Numbered from the stretch's first letter, positions 18,667-27,424 are shown. The stretch: 64,000 bases of DNA from Firmicutes bacterium OM04-13BH (GCA_003481745.1 QULP01000004.1:124001-188000), one strand, 5' to 3'. Translations and numbers: made by a program. The notes: generated by a model not told the origin, from the sequence alone.

Positions 18667-20021
18667 CTTCTATTCCCTCTTTTCTGACTATTCTTATTGT
18701 TACCTCTATTAAACTGCTTTCTTGTAGGACCAGATTCATGATACTCACTAACCCAATCAGTAGCAGTTTTACCATCAATGTCAACGATCTTCTGATCAGC
18801 TCCTGCATCAATGAGTATCTTTCGAATATCCCAAGTATGCTTTTCCTTATTATTTTCAAAGTGACCATTCATGCAGGCCTTCATGAGCGCAGTAAATCCA
18901 TTAGCGTCCTGCTGGTTAATACTGGTTCTTTCATCCTCACATAAAGCAATTACAAAATCCTTCTTTCCCTCCCAGGCAGCAATCATTAATGGCATATTGC
19001 CCTCATTCTTCTGGCGTACTTTTCCGGCATCAAAAGGATTTCTACTTCCAACATTAGGATTTGCCTTACACTCTAAAAGCAAAAACATAAACATCTCATA
19101 ATCCTTCATCTGCACTGCATGCGATATAGCAGGGAAATATCTACGACTGCAATCACGCTTATTCACATCTGCACCAAGCTGAATGAGCCATTTGATTTTT
19201 TCTTTTCTTTGCTCAATTGTGACCCTATTATTTCTTACAGCAGAAATAATAAGGGTATTTCCATCCTGAAGATATGCATTAACTTCGTCTGCTGTCGGTT
19301 CTTCGCATTCCTCATATGAATCTGCGTAATAAGCGTCAATTCTAGCCAATTTAGTCATATTGATAAGATCCTGCTTAGTAGCCATATATTCTCTAAGATG
19401 TAATGCTGAAACGGATTCATGCCCTTTAAGATATGCTGAATAATCGGTGTCCTCTGTTATGATATCTACTTTGCAGTGATATGTATCAGAAGCCTCCTGT
19501 GCAATATATATTATTTTGCAATCTTCGTTATCTTCATCAGCATCGCCATTATATTCCATAAGAATTGTACGAGAACCATAGCTAATACCACGAATAACTT
19601 CCCAAGCCTTTCTCCCAAGAGAACCTGAGTTCTTATTCTTTATATTATCTAATTCATCAACAACTACCTTTGGAATAACTACCTTGCTATATTCCTTGTT
19701 CAGTTCATCAATTAACTGTGAATTCTTAAGTAACGCTGAAGTATCTGGAACTGCAACCTTCTCCCCTCTTAAAAATTGTTCGGTCTGTGATTCTGACATT
19801 CCAAAAACCTTACAATATTTTCTTGCCATTTCCAATAGAGTTTTTTCTGCAGTTTTTCCACCTTCAACACGTGAAATAGACGACTTGTTCATACCAGTTC
19901 CTGGTTCCAAGCCCTCTAATACATCAATCTTCTTTGCCATGCCATCCATGGTACAGCCATTCTTTTCACGAAGCTCCTTCAATCTCGAACAAAGGAAAGC
20001 TATCTGATTATAATTTGCCAT
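18660..20021 (-). CDS. Xre-HTH / PIN nuclease / ankyrin-repeat protein
   Basis: About 453 aa. Residues 5-60 are an Xre-type helix-turn-helix (LKELREKNGCTMDGMAKKI). About 85-225 is a PIN domain with acidic residues in VPDTSALL, VVVDELDNI and IITEDTDYSAYL, resembling PhoH-linked PIN domains. About 260-435 are ankyrin repeats (GANV/GADVNKRD, GFTALMKACMNGH, IDAGADQKIVDIDGKTA). The start at MANYN (20021) follows AGGGG. A DNA-binding module joined to an RNase and a protein-binding repeat suggests a sensor-effector that represses its own operon. This architecture is not one I can name. Confidence 0.83.
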   Translation of the reverse strand: MANYNQIAFLCSRLKELREKNGCTMDGMAKKIDVLEGLEPGTGMNKSSISRVEGGKTAEKTLLEMARKYCKVFGMSESQTEQFLRGEKVAVPDTSALLKNSQLIDELNKEYSKVVIPKVVVDELDNIKNKNSGSLGRKAWEVIRGISYGSRTILMEYNGDADEDNEDCKIIYIAQEASDTYHCKVDIITEDTDYSAYLKGHESVSALHLREYMATKQDLINMTKLARIDAYYADSYEECEEPTADEVNAYLQDGNTLIISAVRNNRVTIEQRKEKIKWLIQLGADVNKRDCSRRYFPAISHAVQMKDYEMFMFLLLECKANPNVGSRNPFDAGKVRQKNEGNMPLMIAAWEGKKDFVIALCEDERTSINQQDANGFTALMKACMNGHFENNKEKHTWDIRKILIDAGADQKIVDIDGKTATDWVSEYHESGPTRKQFNRGNNKNSQKRGNRRW

Positions 20022-20083
20022 AAGTAACGCCCCTTTCATAGGTATGTATGTAATTTGATTATTTGCTTTATCTCATACTCTCA

Positions 20084-20230
20084 TTATATACCTCGTTATA
20101 TTTTTCACAACGAAAAGGTGTGTTTTTGCAACAAATATTCAAAAGGCGCAACTCATCACTTCATTTACTTAATATATGCAACTAAATGAAGCTACTTGCA
20201 ACAACACAAATAGATCAGTTGCATTAACCA
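20084..20230 (-). promoter_or_regulatory. Promoter and repeat-rich operator region of the PIN operon
   Basis: Minus-strand -10 TATAAT (20084-20089), 16-bp spacer and -35 TTGTGA (20105-20110). Upstream are repeated TTGCA/TGCAA words (near 20126, 20177, 20196 and inverted at 20219) and a perfect 9-bp inverted repeat CTTCATTTA/TAAATGAAG (20159-20167 with 20183-20191). These are candidate sites for the operon's own Xre domain. Confidence 0.55.
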
Positions 20231-20255
20231 GCTATTCAAATTTCTAAATGCATCA

Positions 20256-20828
20256 CTACTTCTTATAATATCGTTGTCTATTCTCCGAATTATCCGCTCT
20301 GTCATTTCCATCTGTGTCACACTTCGGTCCAACTTGAGCCGAAGTCATATGATTTGCTTCATTACCTGCCAGCACTTCTGCTCCATTATCTGACAGTGAA
20401 TCATCCGATAACCGCTTTCCCTGATGTTTCATGGCATCCAGCTTCATCTTATACGCAAATGCTTTCTCACTTGGCTTCAGATTCTCTCTATGCAGGTTAG
20501 AGTCAACCATTGCCACAACTGCCTGATCATCATCCAATTCTCTTATCACAACCGGAATCTTCGTCTCTCCTGCCCATATAGCAGCTTCCTTTCGCCTGTG
20601 ACCGGATATTATCTCATATCCATCCCCATAAGGATTCGTCCTTACCAGAAGTGGCACAATCACTCCTTCTTTCTCAATACTCTTCATCAGCTCGCATAAT
20701 TCCGTATTTACTTCTACCTTAAATGGATGATTCTTAAAATCATGCAACTGGTTTATCTCCACATTCCGTATCGTCTCCATAAAATCGCCTTTCTCGAATA
20801 CATCGAATTCATCTATTCTGAAGTCCAT
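20256..20828 (-). pseudogene. Truncated ParB/Spo0J-like protein
   Basis: 190 aa. The ParB N-terminal nuclease-like domain is intact: NQLHDFKNHPF, ISGHRRKEAA (ParB motif II) and SNLHRENLKPSEKAFA. The helix-turn-helix and dimer regions are missing; the frame ends in a Ser/Asn/Asp-rich stretch followed by RQRYYKK at the edge of the PIN-operon upstream region. ParB homologues usually run ~280 aa or more. I read it as a 3'-truncated gene of a mobile element, cut when the neighbouring operon arrived. Confidence 0.7.
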
Positions 20829-20854
20829 CTGATACGATGACTTTCAGATACAAA

Positions 20855-20900
20855 GAAAGACCGCTCACTTTCAATTTTTCTTGAAAATGAACGGTCTTTC
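20855..20900. terminator. Long hairpin, probable bidirectional terminator
   Basis: A 20-bp stem with two mismatches (20855-20874 with 20881-20900) and a 6-nt T-rich loop lies between the truncated parB and the lipoprotein remnant. Confidence 0.7.
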
Positions 20901-20933
20901 ACGCTTCTGTTATTTGGTTGAATGATAAATGTA

Positions 20934-21304
20934 TTACTTTCTCTTTGATGTGTTTCCGAAGCCGCAGTCCAATACCACAGACACGTTTACTCCATCAGAA
21001 ATAGCCTTTTTATACGTTTTTCGGTCACTCTGGTCAAACCTGAAAAACCTCTCAAAGTGTCTAAAATCAAGGATTCTTACAAATCGGTCCGATGTAGTGC
21101 AACTATTGTCTCTATATGCGTCTGCGTTTCTGCAGATACTTCTGTTACGATTGTTTCCTGCTCTGTTGCTGCTGTACTTTCTGTCTGTGCCGGTGACGGT
21201 GACTCAGAAGAAGTCTGGTCTGTTGCAGGTGCTCCGGAGCATGCTGCCATAGACATTGCCATTACAACAGCAAGCATACCCTTCATCATACTCTTAATTC
21301 TCAT
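20934..21304 (-). pseudogene. Frameshifted small lipoprotein gene
   Basis: The frame starts at ATG 21304 (GAGAGGAG upstream) with a signal peptide ending in the lipobox MAAC and a Ser/Thr/Glu linker, then stops at 21077. A different frame is open across the stop and continues as VRILDFRHFERFFRF... to DCGFGNTSKRK, ending at 20934 just before the terminator. A one- or two-base indel near 21080-21095 would join both. Function unknown; the joined reading is inference. Confidence 0.4.
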
Positions 21305-21434
21305 AATCGTTTCTCCTCTCTGAAACATGTTTTGTTTTTCCTCTGCTTCACTATACAATACCGTTGTAAAAACCAATGTCCAAAGTAGGAAAAATTTGAG
21401 TAAATTCCGACACTTATTTTATGCAGTTCTATCT

Positions 21435-22931
21435 TTATGAGATTTCATCAACATCATAATACTTAAAATCCCGGAAGCAGGCACTTCCTCCTGTTTCCTC
21501 TGCCGCATAGCAGAACAGACCAAACCGGCAACCAGTAAAATGATCCAGTTTGAAGTACAGCTTATGCACGGTTCCGATGGGTAGCCAGTCTCCCTTATTT
21601 ACCCGGTAATAGCAGCGTGCTTCATCCTTCATGTTACAGAAATCTGCTTCAAGACGAAAATCCATCTGGTGTGATTCAACAACAGTTCCTTCCGTCATAT
21701 CCAATATACCATCTTCTTTTTTATCCAGCATAAGGACTTCATATTTTCCATGATGTTTTGTAATGCCAACTGCAGCATAACAGCTCTGCAACACACACAA
21801 ACCTGCGATATCGCCCTCTTTCAATGCAGAAGCATCAACAGTAACCTCAGCTGCGCAGGACGGATAACTCATCCTTTGCGTAAGCGTATTTACTGCCTGT
21901 GTAAGCTCTGTACAAACTTCCCGTGTTGTAATTGTATAGGTTCCCTGCAATGCATCCAGATGATAGTACCGTGGATCTGGATCATGATTAAACTGCCAGC
22001 GCGGAAGCAGCCCATTACAGAAATCATCACTTCCCACTAATGGCTGATAAATATATCCTGGTCTGGTACTGTGAACCTCTATTTCTTCCGGCACATGTCC
22101 GTTCTGTCCAAAAAACGGAAAATGATCCTTCCAGGTAACCGGAAGCAGAATAGGAATCCGTCCAACTGCTCCGGAATCCTGAAACAGCATTGCATACCAC
22201 TTTCCATCCGGCGTATCCACTATTCCTCCCTGTGCCACGCCCTGTCCACAATATCCACGATCATCACAAAGTACATCTCCACCCGTGAATTCTCCTTCCA
22301 GAGAATCACTGTAAAAGCATGCTTCCGTCCGCATCCAGCGGTCTCTCAGGGAATGAACCAGAAAAATATAATAATAGCCGTTTATTTTTTGAATATGAGA
22401 ACCCTCATAGCCTAGCTCCGGGTTCTTATGATCACTGACTAAAAGACGATGTAATCCGTCCTTCTTTGGTGCAGTCAAATCTTCATTCAATTCTGTAATC
22501 CAGATTTCATCATTTCCATATACAATATAGTTTCTGCCATCCTCATCAAATAATAAAGAGCCGTCATGATAAAAGCCTTCTATCAGCTGCTTTTTCCATG
22601 GACCATCTATTTTTTCCGAAGTATACAAATAAGTCTTACGGGTATCATTTGCCACAAAGCAGATATAAAATCGGCCTTCATGATAGCGCAGGGAAGCTGC
22701 CCACATGCCCTGTCCGTAAATATTCTGACCGCTTTTCAGTTGCTGCGCATCCGTATGATCCAACGTCTCATAGACATAAGTCACATGCTCCCAGTGCACC
22801 AGATCAAAAGACTGCAGAATCTCACAGCCCGGCATAAAGTGCATGGTTGTGGATACCATATAATAGGTGTCTTCTACGCGGATCACGTCCGGATCTGGAT
22901 AATCCAATCTTGTTATAGGATTTACATTCAT
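21435..22931 (-). CDS. Glycoside hydrolase family 43 (beta-xylosidase/arabinofuranosidase type)
   Basis: 498 aa, no signal peptide, so probably cytoplasmic and acting on imported oligosaccharides. The five-bladed propeller begins with the general base in YPDPDVI (about residue 12). The catalytic acid is likely the Glu of LGYEGSHI (about residue 178), with the middle Asp around FYHDGSLLFDEDG. The C-terminal ~190 residues form the beta-sandwich seen in xylosidase-type members. Monocistronic, leftward. Exact substrate not deducible. Confidence 0.88.
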   Translation of the reverse strand: MNVNPITRLDYPDPDVIRVEDTYYMVSTTMHFMPGCEILQSFDLVHWEHVTYVYETLDHTDAQQLKSGQNIYGQGMWAASLRYHEGRFYICFVANDTRKTYLYTSEKIDGPWKKQLIEGFYHDGSLLFDEDGRNYIVYGNDEIWITELNEDLTAPKKDGLHRLLVSDHKNPELGYEGSHIQKINGYYYIFLVHSLRDRWMRTEACFYSDSLEGEFTGGDVLCDDRGYCGQGVAQGGIVDTPDGKWYAMLFQDSGAVGRIPILLPVTWKDHFPFFGQNGHVPEEIEVHSTRPGYIYQPLVGSDDFCNGLLPRWQFNHDPDPRYYHLDALQGTYTITTREVCTELTQAVNTLTQRMSYPSCAAEVTVDASALKEGDIAGLCVLQSCYAAVGITKHHGKYEVLMLDKKEDGILDMTEGTVVESHQMDFRLEADFCNMKDEARCYYRVNKGDWLPIGTVHKLYFKLDHFTGCRFGLFCYAAEETGGSACFRDFKYYDVDEIS

Positions 22932-23104
22932 TGTTTATTCCTTTCTGTTTTATCTCCATATTCTTTGTTCTATTCTATTTTTACTATTTTATCTTTGTTT
23001 CTTATCTGTCTGCCTTTTCATCTCTTCTCTGCCCCATTTCACTATTGCTAATATCACAATCTCACAGTAAAATATAATCCTGTCTTTGACAGTTCAATAG
23101 GCAA

Positions 23105-23147
23105 AAAATCGCTATAGGACTTTAAACTTAAGGCTTGTAGCGATTTT
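23105..23147. terminator. Hairpin at the left edge of the IS1634-like remnant
   Basis: Perfect 10-bp AAAATCGCTA/TAGCGATTTT stem with T-rich 3' side. It may be a transposon end or a terminator for the transposase. The 22932-23104 segment upstream of GH43 shows no gene. Confidence 0.45.
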
Positions 23148-23172
23148 GGTTTTCGTTTTACAATGTAGTAAT

Positions 23173-23872
23173 TTATCTCCTTTTACTAATTTTTTGAATT
23201 TCTTTCATCTTTCGTTTGGTAATGAATTGATAATCCGTGTTAAAACCACTTATATCATGAAGCGTATCTGTAAGTTTTGATCGTCTGTAAAGGGGCTTGA
23301 ACTACCCCAACCGACTAACGTGAGGGCACTGAAAAACTGTTTTTACATACAATATATAGTAGTGTAAAACATATAAGTATGCTTTACCTTGTACCGTTTT
23401 GTGTAAAATAAGGACTTTTTCAGTGGCGTCGACTCGTCGGATGGGTTTTTCTGCTCTATAATAGATAAACGAGATCAGACAGAATGGCATTTATATCGAA
23501 TTTGAAATCATATTTATCCCGAATCTTACAGCAGGTCTTGTCCAGCTGCAAGCCATAGTAAATGTATTGTAGAAAGAGATAACCACCACAATAAAATTTT
23601 TGCTGGTTGAAATCAAGTCTTCGGTCGGCATGAAATGTTATCTGCACAGATTTCTCAGCCTGTTCCTTTTTATATTTTTCCGTTTCGAGTCGGGCTTCTT
23701 CACGTGCCCAAGCCATAACATCATCGCGTGTTGGCCCATGTTCTTTTAATAATTCATTAAACACGCCTAATTTTCTGACAGTGGCAGAAGTGCTTTTTCC
23801 TTTGCTGTTTTTAAAACTTTTGGTGATATAAAAGGATTCTGAATTTTTCTATTTGTTCGTTGTAACTCTCAT
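23173..23872 (-). pseudogene. IS1634-family (DDE) transposase remnant
   Basis: The N-terminal ~135 codons lie at 23872-23456 with a TAG at codon 8 (MRVTTNK-stop-KNSESFYI), followed by DDVMAWAREEARLET and DFNQQKFYCGGYLFLQ, which resemble IS1634/IS4-type transposases. The extreme C-terminus lies at about 23285-23173 (LTDTLHDISGFNTDYQFITK to the stop). The catalytic middle is absent; a ~145-bp inverted-repeat segment occupies its place. Clearly dead. Confidence 0.7.
23304..23447. repeat. Small inverted-repeat element inside the transposase remnant
   Basis: Imperfect ~36-bp terminal repeats face each other (23304-23339 and 23412-23447; both contain CACTGAAAAA and the CCGAC word), with ~70 AT-rich bases between. 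No coding capacity. It looks like a MITE or a pair of IS ends left by internal deletion. Confidence 0.6.
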
Positions 23873-24113
23873 AATTTCTCCATCTTTTTTAGTATAGCAT
23901 ACTATTAAGAGAATTACCACTAATTACTACTAAATAAAACAGAAAATTTGACATAAAAAATGCAGGTAGATCAATACCTGCGACCACTTTTTCTAATATT
24001 CAACTGTCAAACTCCCGAATACGAAGCATCCGTAAACCCGAATGTTTCAGCTATTACCATTCATCCCGATTTGTTTTCTCGGCTGGGCATCTTGAAAAAT
24101 GCCATATAGTGCT

Positions 24114-24210
24114 TGCATATTTCACTTGTATATAGTATATTATAGATAGCAATTGGGGTATGTGTTTGCGGACACATCTTGAAGGAGTCGGAGTAATCCG
24201 GCTCCTCTTT
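24114..24210 (+). ncRNA. Candidate small RNA with promoter and terminator
   Basis: -35-like TTGCAT (24114-24119), 17-bp spacer, -10 TATATT, then a ~55-nt segment with a perfect ATGTGT/ACACAT hairpin (24161-24178, loop TTGCGG) and an intrinsic terminator GGAGTCGGA/TCCGGCTCC (24184-24205) with CTCTTT. No frame of useful length. Structure only; no RNA family recognised. Confidence 0.4.
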
Positions 24211-24221
24211 AATTTTCAACA

Positions 24222-24269
24222 AAAAAGATGGTAGCCAAAAGGATATTTCCCAATGACTACCATCTTTTT
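24222..24269 (-). terminator. Terminator after the TTRAP gene
   Basis: Perfect 13-bp stem (24222-24234 with 24257-24269) whose minus-strand side ends in five T. It overlaps the stop of the TTRAP gene. Confidence 0.7.
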
Positions 24270-24474
24270 ATTCTGCCGCTTCTAACACTAATTCTGCAAA
24301 TTTTTTATCATTCATGCCTTCTAATTTTTCTAATACCTGCCCGGCAATATCTTCCATATCGCTGTCCTTTATGTACGGCATTATCCGTCTGATTTCTTCC
24401 ATCATCTTCATTCTGTTCTGTGTCTCAAAAACACACATGAAATTGATTTCTTCTACTGTGAATTTATTTATCAT
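24268..24474 (-). CDS. Transposon-transfer-assisting (TTRAP) family protein
   Basis: 68-aa acidic helical protein starting MINKFTVEEINFMCVF, matching the short TTRAP family found near the end of Tn1549-like conjugative elements. Two bases separate it from the DUF4316 fragment upstream, as in intact elements. The molecular role in transfer is unproven in general. Confidence 0.75.
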   Translation of the reverse strand: MINKFTVEEINFMCVFETQNRMKMMEEIRRIMPYIKDSDMEDIAGQVLEKLEGMNDKKFAELVLEAAE

Positions 24475-24475
24475 C

Positions 24476-24817
24476 CTACATCTCCCTATATGAATTTTTT
24501 GATTTTTCCAGTTCCTTCGTATCCTTATTATTTCCCTGTGTTGCTTCCTTCTGCTTGGCTGCCAGTCGCTCCTTTAAAGAAGAACGTGCTTCTGACTTTT
24601 CCTGCTGTTCTTTCTTTTCTTCCTCACGATTGAATTTTCCCACGCCATTGTTGAGCCTCTCATCAATCGTGTTATAATTCTGCTCCTCCAGTTCCTCAAT
24701 CTTAGCAAGCGGCTTGTATTCTGCCAATTTCACAAGCAGTTCCTTTGCCTGTCTCTCACTGTCCTCGTCTATTTCTTCGTCAATAGATGCCTGCAAGAAA
24801 ATACTGAGTGGTTTCAC
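24476..24817 (-). pseudogene. DUF4316 / YodL-type ICE protein, 5'-truncated
   Basis: 113 codons from a GTG. The segment YNTIDERLNN followed by a Glu/Lys-rich tail is the C-terminal part of the long YodL/DUF4316 protein of Tn1549-like elements, normally several hundred residues. The missing 5' part ends at the divergent GNAT pair, so that pair or a deletion removed it. Confidence 0.6.
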
Positions 24818-24835
24818 ATTTCCAGTTCTTATAGT

Positions 24836-25021
24836 ATGGCTACTTCAAGTATTACTCATAATTTTGTCGTATCCAATCCAAATAGCGTAAAGCGTTTTGT
24901 CGCAGCAATTGACGAAGCTGACCGTGACCGCACACCAAAGCAGACACTTCCCGGACGTCAGTTAACGAACCCACAGGAAATCTTAGCTTTAATGTCAAAA
25001 AGGAAGAAAAAACATGTCTGA
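24836..25021 (+). CDS. Putative antitoxin-like partner of the GNAT protein
   Basis: 61 aa: N-terminal Ser/Thr/Asn-rich, middle SVKRFVAAIDEADRDR, basic tail KRKKKHV. It overlaps the following GNAT gene by 8 nt. Size, order and overlap are those of a type II antitoxin before its acetyltransferase toxin, but I see no clear ribbon-helix-helix; the assignment rests on context. Confidence 0.55.
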   Translation: MATSSITHNFVVSNPNSVKRFVAAIDEADRDRTPKQTLPGRQLTNPQEILALMSKRKKKHV

Positions 25022-25622
25022 TAAATATTTTACCGTTAATATTCGGGCATATTTGGATAAAGCCGAACCGACATATATCGGAGAGGAAAGTCTTTACGAC
25101 TTACTCTCCGATTTTTCTTGTCCCAAAAATCCCGATGTGGAATACTTTTTATTACATAATGCGATTGAGTTTACCAAAAAAGAGCAATCTATCACTTATC
25201 TGGTATTTGATGCTGAAGATGCTTCACTGGTTGGTTATTTTTCACTTACAGTAAAACCAATCTCTGTCCGTGCTTCAAATATCAGCAAGACAATGGCAAA
25301 AAAGCTGTCCCGTGTCAGTATTTTGGATGAGGAAACACAATCCTATACCACCGCAGCTTACCTGATTGTCCAGTTGGGAAAGAACTATTCTCTTCCAAAG
25401 GAAAAACGAATTCCTGGAAATATTCTACTGGGATTTGCACTGGAAACCATATCCATTCTCAAATATTCCGTAGGTAGCGTTATGGAGTTTCTTGAATGCG
25501 AAGATAATGAATTTCTTCTGAGCTTTTATACGCAGAATCATTTCAAGCCATTTGATACTCGTATTACCGCTTCTCAGAATAATGAACCACACACTCTGCA
25601 TCAGCTTTTAAAATTTATTTAA
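25014..25622 (+). CDS. GNAT-family acetyltransferase, possible toxin
   Basis: 202 aa. Core elements of a GNAT fold are visible: ITYLVFDAEDASLVGYFSL (strands 3-4) and the acetyl-CoA region IPGNILLGFALETI, ending KPFDTR. The closest theme is chromosomal GNATs paired with a small upstream gene, some of which acetylate aminoacyl-tRNA. It is one of few plus-strand genes in the ICE and its promoter region abuts the DUF4316 fragment. Could also be an ordinary accessory acetyltransferase. Confidence 0.65.
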   Translation: MSDKYFTVNIRAYLDKAEPTYIGEESLYDLLSDFSCPKNPDVEYFLLHNAIEFTKKEQSITYLVFDAEDASLVGYFSLTVKPISVRASNISKTMAKKLSRVSILDEETQSYTTAAYLIVQLGKNYSLPKEKRIPGNILLGFALETISILKYSVGSVMEFLECEDNEFLLSFYTQNHFKPFDTRITASQNNEPHTLHQLLKFI

Positions 25623-25669
25623 TTTAAAAATGCATGAAAAAATCGACAGTCTGATTTACATTTTGTATT

Positions 25670-25804
25670 TCAGAAAACTGCCGCTTCTTTTTCTTCCTTA
25701 TTCTGTTTTTCTTCCTCCAACTCCCGGAGGACTTCAGCGACGTACTTATCAATCATCCGTACCAGAAAATCAATGCACCGCTCAAATTCAATATTCTGTT
25801 ACAT
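25670..25804 (-). pseudogene. Remnant of a small mobile-element gene
   Basis: The frame reads NIEFERCIDFLVRMIDKYVAEVLRELEEE... to a stop at 25670, a helical acidic peptide of the kind common beside conjugative modules. The only ATG in frame is followed directly by TAA, so it appears to have lost its start by an indel. Confidence 0.4.
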
Positions 25805-25886
25805 AAGCTCCTCCCGTTATTGTTTGTTCTGAGCTTATTTTACAGAACCTGACTGAAAACCACATTGAATAGAAATTGATTGTAAA

Positions 25887-26511
25887 TTGACACATTCACT
25901 TAGTATTGGCACCGACTCTGGCCGGGCATTATTACTGGATTTTCAGGCAACTCTTGAAACCAAACCTGAAAAAGCAATAAAACTGGAAAAAGATGCACTT
26001 GCCCAGATAGAAACTATCACTGTTGACAATGCTCGCCTTGTTTCCAACCTTCATGCCAATCTCGGTGGACTTTACCGCATGAACGGTCATCCCGATCTTG
26101 CAAGAGAACACATGGAAAAAAGTATCTCACTGCTTGACCAATTTAACCTGCTTCATATAAATGACAGCATACCTCAGATTGCCAATTATGCAATGTTCCT
26201 GACAGAACAGCAGGAACCTGAAAGAGGAATCTCCGAATTGCAAAAATTATCCGGCATCATCAAGGAATACCATTCCGATGAATGTCTGGATTATGCCAAA
26301 GTACAGGAAACCCTTGCAACCATTTATCTGATGACCGCCAATCTTTCACACGCCAAAACACATTTTAAAAAAGCTTTCAAAATATATGAAAAGATCTGGG
26401 CTGATGAGCCTGAAATGAATGATTGAAGCAAAATATCGGGAGATTCAGGAGTTATATCCACAGATTGGATTTTCCATTGGAAAAACTCTATCCGGTCTTT
26501 TAACAAAATAA
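25887..26511 (+). pseudogene. Tetratricopeptide-repeat protein, truncated and frameshifted
   Basis: At least three TPR units are visible (LHANLGGLYRMNGHPDLAREHMEKSI; LDYAKVQETLATIYLM; LSHAKTHFKKAFKIYEKI). There is no proper start; the first possible one is a TTG without a ribosome site. The frame stops at 26426, but another frame continues as IEAKYREIQELYPQIGFSIG to 26511. The break coincides with a tandem ATGA-ATGA at 26415-26422: removing 4 nt restores the reading. Confidence 0.65.
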
Positions 26512-26548
26512 GTACAATTTACGGCGGGCAACTTGCCCGCCGTTATAT

Positions 26549-27421
26549 TCAACTATTCGTCAAATAAATATATGCATCTTCCAAAGTGATATCATTATCC
26601 AGGACACAATTCTCATTTGGCTTTCCTTTGCTTAATACTTTCATATGAATTTCATTTTCTACATACTGCTTAGATGATATAGAATAATTGGCTTCTAACA
26701 AACGGGCTTCTTCTGCATTTTGTACCGTACAATTCCAAACACAGCCTTTTGCATTTTCCAGCAACCCACTCACGCTTCCAGAATATAAAAAACTTCCCTT
26801 TTTCATAATGGCAAGCTGTGTACAGGTTGCTGCTAAATCTTCTACTACATGAGTGGAAAACAGCACAGTTCTATCCTTTGAAAAATCAACCAGAAGATTG
26901 CGGATCCTGATTCTTTCTTCCGGATCTAACCCAGTTGTTGGTTCATCAATAATCAAAAAATCCGGATTATTAAGAAGTGCCTGTATGAGTCCGACACGTC
27001 TCTTCATACCACCAGATAATTGCCGCATTTTTTTATTCTGATGCTCTGTAAGAGAAGTCTTTTCCAGATAATAGGTAATTCTTTGTTTGAGGTCATTTGT
27101 GGATACTCCTGACAGTCCCCCCATATATACAAGACATTCTTTCACCGTAAGATTCGGATATAAGTCGATTTCCTGTGGAAGATAACCAATCTTTTTCTGT
27201 ATTTTCTCATAATTTCCCTCGTTATACAGAATTCCATCAAGGGAAACCATTCCTTCCGTTTGTTTTAAAACAGTTGTAAGAACCCTCATCAAAGTGGTTT
27301 TTCCAGCACCATTCTCACCCAAAAGTCCGTAAATTCCCTTAGGTATTTCAAGAGATGCCTTATTTACTGCAACTACACCATTTTTAAATCTAACTGTTAA
27401 ATCATTTATTCTAATACTCAT
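26549..27421 (-). CDS. ABC transporter ATP-binding protein
   Basis: 290-aa ATPase of a type-2 exporter. Walker A GLLGENGAGKTTLM, signature LSGGMKRR, Walker B FLIIDEPTTGLDP and the switch His in STHVVEDL. It lies 3 nt after the permease gene in a five-gene leftward unit with response regulator, kinase and two permeases, an arrangement common for antimicrobial-peptide sensing and export. Actual substrate unknown. Confidence 0.88.
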   Translation of the reverse strand: MSIRINDLTVRFKNGVVAVNKASLEIPKGIYGLLGENGAGKTTLMRVLTTVLKQTEGMVSLDGILYNEGNYEKIQKKIGYLPQEIDLYPNLTVKECLVYMGGLSGVSTNDLKQRITYYLEKTSLTEHQNKKMRQLSGGMKRRVGLIQALLNNPDFLIIDEPTTGLDPEERIRIRNLLVDFSKDRTVLFSTHVVEDLAATCTQLAIMKKGSFLYSGSVSGLLENAKGCVWNCTVQNAEEARLLEANYSISSKQYVENEIHMKVLSKGKPNENCVLDNDITLEDAYIYLTNS

Positions 27422-27424
27422 AAT

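Noticed and set aside
22027..22251. 74-codon minus-strand frame inside GH43
   Set aside because: Out-of-frame shadow of an intact 498-aa enzyme.
23302..23490. 62-codon minus-strand frame
   Set aside because: It spans the inverted-repeat element and does not match the transposase frames on either side.
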